Assembly (NCBI GenBank): GCA_005800255.1
Contig: SYGW01000028.1
Location: 1 to 7,891, forward strand
Source of the DNA: Nitrospiraceae bacterium
GTDB taxonomy: Bacteria; Nitrospirota; Nitrospiria; Nitrospirales; Nitrospiraceae
DNA: 7,891 nucleotides
Reading direction: 5' to 3'
This document shows, piece after piece, positions 1-6,857 of this stretch. The notes under the pieces are model-generated. The model made no database searches and had not been told where the DNA came from. It saw only the letters and a list, made by a program, of their open reading frames with translations. Positions within the stretch are counted from its first letter, which is position 1. The number at the start of each line of letters is the position of its first letter. Both the position numbers and the translations under genes were made by a program.

Positions 1-2907
1 GACCTCATTATCCACCGTGGAAAAATAATGTTCCATGTTGATCCACTGAGCCACGACTTGCGGCCCGGTCATCAGCACTTCGAGCAAGCGGCTGCTGGGA
101 TCTTCGCGGTAGTCGTACGATTGCAGAAAGACGCGTCCGCCCAGATCGATTCCTTTGGTCAAGTCCCGTCGGCCGATCACGATGGACGCGTTGCTCGACA
201 GGCCCCATTCCGGTCGCACCTGGCTCCAATCCAGACTCCGCTGGCGCACATGCGCGATCGATTCAGGGGCCGGCAGCGGTTCGGCAAGATCGGGAAAGCG
301 GGTACAACGTTCCAGACTCGTGAGGCGGGAGGCTTCGCGAAGGTCTTGGGTCAGCCGCGCGATATCCGCGCGGCGGGGCGGCGGCGCGTCCTCCAAATCG
401 AAGAGTTGGACGGCATCGGTCGTGGTATCGACTTGCCCGGCCAGGAAGTGCGTGTCGGACGGAATCACGAGGCCGTTTTTCGCCAGGCGCTCCCGTACTT
501 TTTGATTGTTGGCCATCATGGCGAGCACGCGCGCGTTGGGTTTGCCTTCGTTGCCTCCGCAGGCGCCGCAGTCCAGGGCGGATTCGAACGGATTATTCTC
601 AGAGGTGCTGCCGTGCGCGCAGAAGAGGACGAGGCGCGCAAACTGATGCGTGAGGCCCATCATCCGCAAGGCCGTGTCCACCGTCAGGACCTGCTCGTCG
701 AGCGTAAAGCCGGTGCGCGTGATTCGTTCCTTCTGCCGGGAGGCCGAGCGCTGATTGATGCCGTAGCGCTGGCGCAACGTCGTGACGAAGATTGTGAGCG
801 CTTTCGCCGAGAGCCTGGCCTGGGTTGCGGCTGAGACGAGCGCCGCGTCCGGCTCGACGTCGCCGCTCAAGGCCCATTGCCGCAAGGCCTCGATCAGCGC
901 CGGCGTGATTTGAGAACTGCGCAGGCCGGTACGTTCTTGGAGCGCCTGCCTGATGGTGGCCTGTTGTTCGGCCATCAACATTTCGGCGGTATCGGTCGGC
1001 GCCAGTTTATCAATGGTGAGGGTCGTGGCGATGGATGGCACGAAGAGGTGCTGCAGCCAATCGGTCCAGCGCTGGTAGAGAGAAGGCAGAAACGTTTTCC
1101 CGACGATCGGGAGGCCATAGAACCAGCCCACCGATTCCACCATCACGTAAGGCGTGACGACGTTTTCTTTCAGGTCGTGCAGGAGTGTATGGCCAGCATG
1201 GACCATTCTGGTTCGGGCCTCATGTTTCGAGACGACATGATCGAGATAGCTGCGGGGAATTTCGCGCACCTCGTTCTTGGCGCGCATGATGACGGGGAAC
1301 TGTTCCGTGTCATGCTCCTTGCCCCAGGCGCGATAGCGGATGAAGGCGGCGAAGAAGCCGGCGAATCCGTAGGTGTCGTTCGCGCCGCTGGATTCGAGAT
1401 GCCGCCGGAACGGTTCGGAGCGGACATCGATGCAGAACACCGATTGCGAATGGGGCCGCTTGAGTTCCAGTGTGACGCCGGATGGGGGCTGCGCGACCGG
1501 TGGTCGGGCGAGCGCGCCGAGGAGTCGTTCCTGATAGCCGGCTTCAAAGGCCTTGAGCCAGACCGGGCCATGGTCCGATTCGGGGAAGGTTTTCATCCAC
1601 TCGACGAGGCGGACGAGTTCGTCCGGTGCCGTAGTCATTAGCGTGGGCGGATCGAGCTGCAGCGCCAGCGCGAGGGACCGCAACTGCTTGGCGGCGCCAT
1701 GGCGGGCGACGCGGAGTTGGCGGGGCGCGACGTCCGACCGGTAGCGTTCGTACAAGTCGTCCCAGCCCTGTGTGCGCTGATGCCGCAGCCGGTCGACTTC
1801 TTCCGCATAGATGGCGGGAAGCCGGCCTGCGACCCGTTCCCGACGCAGGAAATATTCCTTGGAACGCTGCCGCATATAGTCGGTCACAGACTGATACGTT
1901 CCCTCGATGCCGAGTTCCTCCCGGCAGGTTTGCTGAACCAGCTCACGCACATACCAGAGACGGATCGCGAGATACTTGACCACCCCGACCGGATAGGCCC
2001 TCTGCCATTCGTAGTCGTGCTCTTCCGAACGCCATTTAATGAAACCGGCCCATCCCGGCAGCGCCGTAAGTTGCAGGGAGAGATAATCCTGTCGCAGGTT
2101 TGCGGGAATGCCGAGAGCGTCCAGGCTTTCGAGCAACGTATCTTCGGGATAGTCGGGGAGGCTGGCAATCTTCCGTCTGCTGTCGGCAATGCCGCAGGGC
2201 GACCATTCATGGGCCGCGAGGGCTTTCCAGGCCAGATACAAGCCCTGTTCCCGCCCCGGCATGGCCCAAGTGGCATGGCCCTCGTCCAGGAAGGCTCCGC
2301 ACCACTTGATCAGTTCGCGGTTGATCCGGTCGACGATGGTGGTGCCCAGTGCCTGATCGCACCAATGGGAGAGCGTCATCCATTGGCCGAGCGATGCTTG
2401 GTTGCAATGGACCAGGCCCCGCACGCGCTCATCCAGATTCGGATTGGGCAGCACCGTTTCCAATCGGTCGGCGATCGAGACGTCCAGTTGGTGGTAGGGG
2501 TCGTGCTCCCATCGCGCATCCAACGGTTCTTCGACCGGTGTGCAGAGGCCTTCGGCCAGACAGGCGCGGAGCACTTCGCTATGGGACACGCGATGCAATC
2601 CGATCGTCGCGTATTCGTCGCGCGCCAGCGGAGCCACAGCCGCTTCCATATGGCGGGCTTGAATTCGGCCGGAACGGAGATAGTGGCGATAGAGCTCGCT
2701 GGGGAGATAGCCGTTTCCTCCGAGGAATTGTTTTCCTCGTGTGACGGTTTCTTCGAACGGAAGATATTCGAGGCTATGGAGCGGATTGTGATGCACGAAG
2801 GTCCGCATCGGCCAATATTGGGCGACGACCTCGCTCGCGAGGCGGATCACGCCCCGGAGCTCCATGCGTCTGGTTTCCATGCTGACGGATAGGCTTAGCG
2901 GTTCCAT
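1..2907 (-). CDS. dabA: DabA/MpsB-type DUF2309 protein, zinc-dependent subunit of an energy-coupled inorganic-carbon pump (C-terminus off the left edge)
   Basis: An uninterrupted minus-strand frame runs from ATG 2907 to the window edge, giving 969 codons without a stop. DUF2309 proteins are the cytoplasmic partner of a NuoL-like subunit; together they hydrate CO2 vectorially and accumulate bicarbonate. The zinc site resembles that of beta-carbonic anhydrases. I see FCIDVRSE with Cys492 and Asp494, then FCAHGSTSENNPFES with His765, then LDCGACGGNEG with Cys780 (Cys783 nearby). From memory, these match Halothiobacillus DabA C351, D353, H524 and C539; the His-to-Cys spacing of 15 is identical. 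The region before the first Cys is about 140 residues longer, and the Asp-to-His interval about 100 longer, than in that protein. ATG 2907 is preceded by GGAG (2919-2916) at 8 nt, and the start overlaps the preceding gene's stop by 13 nt, so translation is probably coupled. Family and role are confident; the transported ion is not known. An alternative name is mpsB. Confidence 0.93.
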   Translation of the reverse strand, partial: MEPLSLSVSMETRRMELRGVIRLASEVVAQYWPMRTFVHHNPLHSLEYLPFEETVTRGKQFLGGNGYLPSELYRHYLRSGRIQARHMEAAVAPLARDEYATIGLHRVSHSEVLRACLAEGLCTPVEEPLDARWEHDPYHQLDVSIADRLETVLPNPNLDERVRGLVHCNQASLGQWMTLSHWCDQALGTTIVDRINRELIKWCGAFLDEGHATWAMPGREQGLYLAWKALAAHEWSPCGIADSRRKIASLPDYPEDTLLESLDALGIPANLRQDYLSLQLTALPGWAGFIKWRSEEHDYEWQRAYPVGVVKYLAIRLWYVRELVQQTCREELGIEGTYQSVTDYMRQRSKEYFLRRERVAGRLPAIYAEEVDRLRHQRTQGWDDLYERYRSDVAPRQLRVARHGAAKQLRSLALALQLDPPTLMTTAPDELVRLVEWMKTFPESDHGPVWLKAFEAGYQERLLGALARPPVAQPPSGVTLELKRPHSQSVFCIDVRSEPFRRHLESSGANDTYGFAGFFAAFIRYRAWGKEHDTEQFPVIMRAKNEVREIPRSYLDHVVSKHEARTRMVHAGHTLLHDLKENVVTPYVMVESVGWFYGLPIVGKTFLPSLYQRWTDWLQHLFVPSIATTLTIDKLAPTDTAEMLMAEQQATIRQALQERTGLRSSQITPALIEALRQWALSGDVEPDAALVSAATQARLSAKALTIFVTTLRQRYGINQRSASRQKERITRTGFTLDEQVLTVDTALRMMGLTHQFARLVLFCAHGSTSENNPFESALDCGACGGNEGKPNARVLAMMANNQKVRERLAKNGLVIPSDTHFLAGQVDTTTDAVQLFDLEDAPPPRRADIARLTQDLREASRLTSLERCTRFPDLAEPLPAPESIAHVRQRSLDWSQVRPEWGLSSNASIVIGRRDLTKGIDLGGRVFLQSYDYREDPSSRLLEVLMTGPQVVAQWINMEHYFSTVDNEV

Positions 2908-4196
2908 GAGACTGACTCCATGGTGGCCCCGGTGCCGGTCGATCGCGGCGCCCCTTCGAACAGATTGGTTGGCGCGAGACCCAAGGCGAACATGATCATC
3001 ACGACGATCAAGAGGGAGGCGAATTCGGACTGACGCACATCCTCATAGCGGAGATCCGGGCGTTTGCGGCCGAAGAGCAGCCCTTGCACCAGATCGAGGA
3101 TGTACCAGGATGCCGCCAGCCAAGTGATGGCGACAACGAAGGGGGCGATCGAGAGAGTCAGCGGCGAGGCGAAGAGTAACCCCATGAAGCCGGCGAAGAC
3201 TCCAAAGGGAGGCAGCCCCATCGCGGCCAAGGCCAGGAGAGAAATCAGCACGGCGAACTGCGGCATCTGCGCCGCCAATCCAGTAATGGCTCGCGGATCC
3301 ACATCGTCGCCGTAGCGTGTCCGGATGACTTGCCAGGCGAGGAGGAGTCCACCGGTGACGAGGGCTAGACTGCCCAGGAAGACCGCGGCCTGCGGGCTGA
3401 CCGTCCGTGAGGTGGCCACGAACCACCAGAGGAGGGAGAAGAATGACAGGCTGCCATAGGCGAGGAGGAGCCGCACGCGCGATTGCGCCAGCGCCTTGAT
3501 CGCTCCATAGATGGCGCCCGACAAAGCCAGAACGATCACCGACAAGGTTTCAAGCTCCGATACGGCAGGGATCAGGGCGGCAAGTTTGTGCAGCCCGATC
3601 GCAGGGAGCAACAAAACGGTGAACGAGGGGAGGCTGCCGGGCAATCGTGTGAGTGCCGCCACGTAGCCATGGTGGAAGGGGACCAGGGGCAGCAGGATCA
3701 TGCAGGCCAGCAGCGAGGGGATGGCTGAGCCGGTCATGGCTGCGATTCCCGCGCAGAGCGTTCCCTGCCCGTAAGTCCCGATGCCCAACCAGGAGGGGCC
3801 CCAGAAGGGGTCGTGATGCCAATAGAGGAGGAACGTGATGAGGCCCAGAAGCAGCGCGAGCGCGATTGAGCCTATAGGGGACGGAAGCGTGAGAATGCCT
3901 AAGCCCATTCCCAAAAACACGAGGGTCACGACCCAGGCCAGACGATGGTCCCGGTGCACCGGCTGTCCCAGGAGCGAGACAGAGGCGGCCAGCGGAAGGA
4001 GCAGGACGAAGAGGAGCCCTTCGGTGGACCCAGTCAGTCGGAAGAAGCTAGCCATGACGGTAAACAGGCTCACCAGGGCGACGGTGACGGACCAGGCCTT
4101 TAATTTTTTCGGCTGAGACCAGACCGCGAGGCCCAGCAATGCGCCCAGCAAGGGAACTGCGGCGACGAGCCAGGGAGTGAGCATCGGGTTGATCAT
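2895..4196 (-). CDS. NuoM/NuoN-like proton-conducting membrane protein, accessory subunit of the dab operon
   Basis: A 433-aa, very hydrophobic protein with about a dozen predicted membrane helices, distantly like the antiporter-type complex I subunits (PF00361 family). Family traces include VPFHHGYVAALTRLPGSLP (172-190), matching the TM7-TM8 region of NuoM, then GLHKLAALIP (201-210, Lys204), and GLAAQMPQFA followed by LAAMGLPPFGVFAGFMGL (306-340). Several channel residues look lost. The Lys usually two residues before the first Pro of this motif is Leu168. The DIKR-type motif reads SRVR (239-242), and the usual FxGE is FMGL. The last ~20 residues are polar. The frame opens at GTG 4205, but ATG 4196 is better: GAGG (4208-4205) sits 8 nt upstream and this ATG overlaps the dabB stop as ATGA. 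Its place between dabB and dabA suggests an extra membrane subunit of the same complex. The standard two-gene DAC system lacks such a gene, so its role is inferred. Confidence 0.88.
   Translation of the reverse strand: MINPMLTPWLVAAVPLLGALLGLAVWSQPKKLKAWSVTVALVSLFTVMASFFRLTGSTEGLLFVLLLPLAASVSLLGQPVHRDHRLAWVVTLVFLGMGLGILTLPSPIGSIALALLLGLITFLLYWHHDPFWGPSWLGIGTYGQGTLCAGIAAMTGSAIPSLLACMILLPLVPFHHGYVAALTRLPGSLPSFTVLLLPAIGLHKLAALIPAVSELETLSVIVLALSGAIYGAIKALAQSRVRLLLAYGSLSFFSLLWWFVATSRTVSPQAAVFLGSLALVTGGLLLAWQVIRTRYGDDVDPRAITGLAAQMPQFAVLISLLALAAMGLPPFGVFAGFMGLLFASPLTLSIAPFVVAITWLAASWYILDLVQGLLFGRKRPDLRYEDVRQSEFASLLIVVMIMFALGLAPTNLFEGAPRSTGTGATMESVSWNR
2916..2919 (-). promoter_or_regulatory. ribosome binding site of dabA inside the preceding gene
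   Basis: On the minus strand GGAG lies 8 nt before ATG 2907, within the last codons of the NuoM-like gene. It decides the dabA start and implies that ribosomes finishing the upstream gene can re-initiate here. Confidence 0.7.
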
Positions 4197-5893
4197 TCCG
4201 ACCACCTCGCATTGCGCTTGTCGATGCGGTGGACGAGGCGCATGACCGCTTTCCCCAGCGTCTGATAGAGCTCATCCATATAGAGCCGGTTCATGACGAC
4301 GACATAGAGGCGAATGTGGAGCCTCTCGACCCATCCCGGTATCCACATCGTCCGGCCATGGGCTCGCATATACAGATAGCCCCAACTGAGCACTGTCAGA
4401 ATCGTGGCCATGACGACCATGCTGTCGAAGAGCCAGTTCGGCAGGTCTGCGGCCTGGAAGTACGATGCGACCTCGTCCGGATTCGGATAGAGGAAGGCGG
4501 TGAAGGATTCGACGGCGAACAGATAGACGAAGACGACGAAGAGCAGGGTCAGCAACATCGCGGAGGAAACTTTCCAGGAGGCGATGGCGCGCAGCCGTGT
4601 GAGCGTCAAGATCGCCTGGGACGAGGTGATCCAGATAAAGAAGAGGAAGATCACGGTCCCTTGGGATTCGAGCAGGGGGATGTGGAGCACCCCGTGCGTC
4701 ACGAGGAGAATCAGGAGCGGAATCAACAGCGTGGTGATGAACCCCGTCGACCAGGTCAGGGAGGAAAACTCCTTGGCTTCCTCGCGAGGGTCCGCATGAG
4801 GGACCTCCGGTTCCTGGCGGGCCTTGTGGATGACGTTCCCGCAATTCAAGAATACGGTCGCCTTGAAGAGGCCGTGCGCGATCAGGTGAAAGACGGCCAG
4901 CGAAAAGGCCCCCAGGCCGCATTCCATAATCATGTAGCCCATTTGGCCGATCGTCGAAAATCCCAGCGTCTTCTTGATGTCGTTCTGCGCCAGCATCATG
5001 GTGGCGCCCAGGACGGCGGTGAGCGTGCCGACCACGAGCGCCACATGCAGCGTGGTCGAGCTGAGACCGTAGAGCGGCGCCAGGCGGTTGATCAGGAAGC
5101 CACCGGCATTGATGATGCCGGCGTGGAGCAACGCATGGACTGGCGTCGGAGCATAGAGCGACCGGGGCAGCCAGAAATGCAGCGGAAACTGCGCGGACTT
5201 GCTCATGCCGCCGATGAACAAGAGGAGCGTGACGGCGGTCGGTCCGCTGATTTCGACGCCAGGCCAGGGCGACAGCATGCCCGGATGGTCGGCGGCCCTG
5301 GCGAAGAGGGTTTCAAATTCGAGCGTCCCATATAACTGATAGGCAAGCACGGTGCCCGAGAGAAACGCGACATCGCCGATCCGTAACAGGGTAAAGGTTC
5401 TGAATGCGCCGTCCAGCGTTGCCGCATGGGCATGGTTGTGGGCCAGGAGATAGAGCATGTAGCTCAGGACCTGCCAGAAGAGAAACAACATCATTAAGTT
5501 TGCGCTGGACACCATGCAGAGCAACACCGAGGTCGTGAAGCCGATGAGGGCCAGATAGCGCCGATCGTGAGGGTCTTGGTACATGTAGCTGATCGAGTAG
5601 GTGTAGATAATCGTTCCGACGCCGGAGATCAGCACCATCATGACGGCGCTCAAGCGGTCGATATAGAACCCGATGGGGAAGGCCAGGGTGGCCGGGGACG
5701 CGGGATCGTAGAGCCGGAACGTGATGGGCCCCTGTGTGGCCACCCACCAGAGCGTGGCGATGGCACCGAGAAAGGCTCCGCCGATGGGATAGGCCGCCAT
5801 CTTGGCCCGTTCCTGCCGCGAGGGTTCGTCGCCCGCCAGGACGAGGAGCGCCGCGAACAGCGGAAGCAGCGGTACGAGCATTACGAACGACAT
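4193..5893 (-). CDS. dabB: DabB/MpsA-type NuoL-like cation-translocating subunit
   Basis: A 566-aa polytopic membrane protein of the NuoL/MrpA antiporter family (PF00361), expected to drive the DabA partner by letting H+ or Na+ flow inward. Visible family signatures: GFYIDRLSAVMM (75-86), GGMSKSAQFPLHFWLPRSL (228-246, TM7 Lys232), APTPVHALLHAGIINAGG (248-265), AQNDIKKTLGFSTIGQMGY (302-320, Lys307/308), and HLIAHGLFKATVFL (336-349, Lys344). Near the C-terminus NRLYMDELYQTLG (535-547) matches the NuoL tail motif before the lateral helix. One conserved position differs: the TM5 Glu of NuoL (WE) is Gln141 here (LFLFWQVLSYM). The frame opens at 6046, but the first ~51 residues of that extension are polar, Arg-rich and unlike the family. 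ATG 5893 has GAGGGG (5905-5900) at 6 nt and begins MSFVMLVPLLPL, as expected. It shares a 4-nt ATGA overlap with the next gene. Pairing with DUF2309 argues for DabB/MpsA rather than a complex I subunit. Confidence 0.92.
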   Translation of the reverse strand: MSFVMLVPLLPLFAALLVLAGDEPSRQERAKMAAYPIGGAFLGAIATLWWVATQGPITFRLYDPASPATLAFPIGFYIDRLSAVMMVLISGVGTIIYTYSISYMYQDPHDRRYLALIGFTTSVLLCMVSSANLMMLFLFWQVLSYMLYLLAHNHAHAATLDGAFRTFTLLRIGDVAFLSGTVLAYQLYGTLEFETLFARAADHPGMLSPWPGVEISGPTAVTLLLFIGGMSKSAQFPLHFWLPRSLYAPTPVHALLHAGIINAGGFLINRLAPLYGLSSTTLHVALVVGTLTAVLGATMMLAQNDIKKTLGFSTIGQMGYMIMECGLGAFSLAVFHLIAHGLFKATVFLNCGNVIHKARQEPEVPHADPREEAKEFSSLTWSTGFITTLLIPLLILLVTHGVLHIPLLESQGTVIFLFFIWITSSQAILTLTRLRAIASWKVSSAMLLTLLFVVFVYLFAVESFTAFLYPNPDEVASYFQAADLPNWLFDSMVVMATILTVLSWGYLYMRAHGRTMWIPGWVERLHIRLYVVVMNRLYMDELYQTLGKAVMRLVHRIDKRNARWSE

Positions 5894-5982
5894 GTCGTAC
5901 CCCTCGCGCTGCGAAACAGGAACGGCGCCATGCGCAGGGCCTCGGTGATAACGGAGCTCGCGATGTCTTCTTGATCGCTCAT
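5881..5982 (-). CDS. possible 33-aa leader ORF overlapping the dabB start
   Basis: ATG 5982 opens a 33-codon frame beginning MSDQEDIASSVITEALR and closing with TAA at 5883-5881, so it overlaps the dabB start by 13 nt. The same overlap length is seen again between the NuoM-like gene and dabA. The peptide has an acidic start and an Arg-rich end, and I recognise no family. No clear Shine-Dalgarno sequence precedes it (GGGCGATATCG only). It lies directly after a terminator-like hairpin (6006-6052), so it could be a coupling peptide, an eroded gene, or chance. Position and overlap are seen directly; coding status is inferred and weak. Confidence 0.3.
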   Translation of the reverse strand: MSDQEDIASSVITEALRMAPFLFRSARGTTCRS

Positions 5983-6005
5983 CGATATCGCCCGGCCTAC
6001 GGAAT

Positions 6006-6052
6006 AAAAAAAGCCAGCGAGCGCGTCTCGTCAGAGTGCACCGCACTGGCTT
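6006..6052 (-). terminator. branched, T7-tailed terminator-like structure or attenuator ahead of the dab operon
   Basis: AAGCCAG (6011-6017) pairs with CTGGCTT (6046-6052). The interior can fold into two smaller hairpins: CGAG/CTCG (6018-6021 with 6027-6030) and GTGC/GCAC (6036-6039 with 6043-6046). Read on the minus strand the outer stem is followed at once by seven T (6012-6006), as in an intrinsic terminator. Minus-strand dabB lies 113 nt downstream, so it either ends a short upstream RNA or attenuates dab transcription. The enclosed branched fold is less usual than a single hairpin and weakens the terminator call somewhat. Confidence 0.55.
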
Positions 6053-6061
6053 GTATTGTTA

Positions 6062-6085
6062 TCAGCCAACCGAATGGGAAGCTGA
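6062..6085. repeat. inverted repeat TCAGC/GCTGA
   Basis: TCAGC (6062-6066) and GCTGA (6081-6085) can form a 5-bp stem with a 14-nt loop. It is short and could be chance, but it lies between the larger inverted repeat at 6088-6144 and the terminator-like structure. In a minus-strand transcript it would be the second of three consecutive hairpins. Confidence 0.35.
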
Positions 6086-6087
6086 CG

Positions 6088-6144
6088 ACCGTACGTGCCT
6101 CATCGTGGAGTTGGGTTTACACCTATGTGAGCTCCCCGTACGGT
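6088..6144. repeat. 8-bp inverted repeat ACCGTACG / CGTACGGT
   Basis: The arms at 6088-6095 and 6137-6144 are exact complements separated by 41 nt. Because CGTACG is itself a palindrome, the arms can also act as two copies of one protein-binding half-site. The enclosed segment contains further short pairings (CTCAT...ATGTGAG). It may be an RNA stem in a minus-strand leader or a pair of operator sites. Confidence 0.45.
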
Positions 6145-6192
6145 TCCGCCGGATCTCTCTAGGAAATCAATCCAGCGGCACCGTCTTCCATT

Positions 6193-6209
6193 GCAAGATG
6201 TAGCAAGAT
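6193..6209. promoter_or_regulatory. direct repeat GCAAGAT, 10-bp spacing, possible operator
   Basis: GCAAGAT occurs at 6193-6199 and again at 6203-6209, exactly 10 bp apart, placing both copies on the same helix face. Tandem half-sites of this spacing are typical of response-regulator or similar activator sites. The position between the divergent units fits a shared regulator. No regulator gene is in the window, so this is suggestive only. Confidence 0.3.
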
Positions 6210-6348
6210 TCTGGAGGTAAACGCAAAGAATCTTTCGGTCTAGTGGCACAGGAACATCGGGGCCATCCTCATGGGTCTTTTGCCCAATTAGCCTGGGAAA
6301 ACAGCCGAAAGTGACGGCGGAGACTCTGCCGGGAATTGGCGCCTGTCA

Positions 6349-6378
6349 TTGCCTTGTTTGTCTCCAGGTCTCTATAAT
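6349..6378 (+). promoter_or_regulatory. sigma70-type promoter for the mpsC unit
   Basis: TATAAT at 6373-6378 is a perfect -10 hexamer. TTGCCT at 6349-6354 matches the -35 consensus at 4 of 6 positions, with an 18-nt spacer. Transcription would start near 6385, leaving a leader of about 36 nt to ATG 6421. This also argues against the in-frame ATG at 6349 as the true start of the gene, since it would lie inside the promoter. Confidence 0.6.
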
Positions 6379-6420
6379 CCGTTTCGCACGAGGAGGCCGC
6401 AGCGCAGCGGTCTGGTCTCT

Positions 6421-6807
6421 ATGCAATGGGCCATTGAGCGGGGGAGTATGCACAACGCGATCAGACAGGCTGTCATCAAATTCGAGCAGGACTTCATGGG
6501 GCGAGGACCGACGGATGTGAAAGCCTTCATCGTCAGGGACATGGTGGTCGTTCGACTCAAAGGCGTCCTGACTCAAGCCGAACGGCAGCTGGTGAAGAAC
6601 ACGGACGGTGTGGAGATGGTCAAGCGCATGCGCCAGAATTTGATGGCGCAAGGCAAGGATAACTTGTGTGGCGAGATCGTCGGCATCACCGGCGCGAAGG
6701 TCACCGGTTTATTCACAGACATCGACACGCAGGTCGGCGAGCGGGTCATGGTCTTTACGCTCGATCGCGACCTCGAAACGAGTGAGTCTTCCGCCGGCAG
6801 TTCTTGA
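6421..6807 (+). CDS. mpsC: DUF2294 / MpsC-like protein
   Basis: A small soluble protein of 128 aa matching the DUF2294 (PF10057) family. Characteristic stretches are FEQDFMGRGPTDVKAFIV (21-38), VVVRLKGVLTQAERQL (42-57) and FTDIDTQVGERVMVFTLD near the C-terminus. In Staphylococcus aureus a DUF2294 protein is encoded as mpsC next to the NuoL-like mpsA and DUF2309 mpsB; its biochemical role is unsettled. Here the homologues of mpsA and mpsB lie divergently just upstream, which supports the same system. The start is uncertain. ATG 6421 gives the usual family length and sits about 36 nt after the predicted transcription start, but lacks a clear ribosome site. ATG 6448 (119 aa) has GGGGGAG almost touching it. 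The earlier in-frame ATG 6349 lies in the promoter. A beta-carbonic anhydrase remnant follows after 50 nt, probably in the same transcript. Confidence 0.85.
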   Translation: MQWAIERGSMHNAIRQAVIKFEQDFMGRGPTDVKAFIVRDMVVVRLKGVLTQAERQLVKNTDGVEMVKRMRQNLMAQGKDNLCGEIVGITGAKVTGLFTDIDTQVGERVMVFTLDRDLETSESSAGSS

Positions 6808-6857
6808 GTCGCTGTCAGTGCGCCGACGCGCGGTCGACCACATAAGGGAGAATGGCG

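Larger units (their letters stand above)
5983..6420. other. 438-base intergenic region between the divergent units
   Basis: No convincing gene is seen. The left part (6006-6144) is dense in inverted repeats that would form hairpins in a minus-strand transcript. The middle (6193-6209) holds a phased direct repeat, and the right part (6349-6378) holds a plus-strand promoter. A minus-strand frame from 6345 to 6103 stays open for 81 codons but has no ATG and no ribosome site. I found no convincing sigma70 promoter for the dab operon. The region could be a regulatory leader, a small-RNA locus, or the remnant of an inserted element. Confidence 0.6.

Noticed and set aside
1699..2892. Long plus-strand open frame of 397 codons, with similar ones at 28-834 and 877-1641
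   Set aside because: All lie antisense to dabA, whose minus-strand translation carries clear family motifs and zinc ligands; the plus-strand frames show no recognisable domain and arise from GC-rich codon bias.
4229..5335. Plus-strand open frame of 368 codons
   Set aside because: Antisense to dabB. Its translation is dominated by charged Glu, Arg, Asp and Gln residues, as expected from the complement of hydrophobic membrane codons.
5894..6046. N-terminal extension of dabB by 51 codons
   Set aside because: It is polar and Arg-rich, would run through the terminator-like structure, and is unlike NuoL N-termini; ATG 5893 has a good ribosome site and the expected hydrophobic start.
6088..6150. 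Group II intron domain V-like fragment (CGTACGGTTC)
   Set aside because: The 3' half resembles domain V, but there is no matching GAGCCGT 5' arm at the right distance and no reverse transcriptase or other intron domains.
6349..6420. Upstream start of the DUF2294 gene at 6349
   Set aside because: The ATG lies inside the predicted -35 element, and the added residues (PCLSPGLYNPFRTRR) do not resemble the family.
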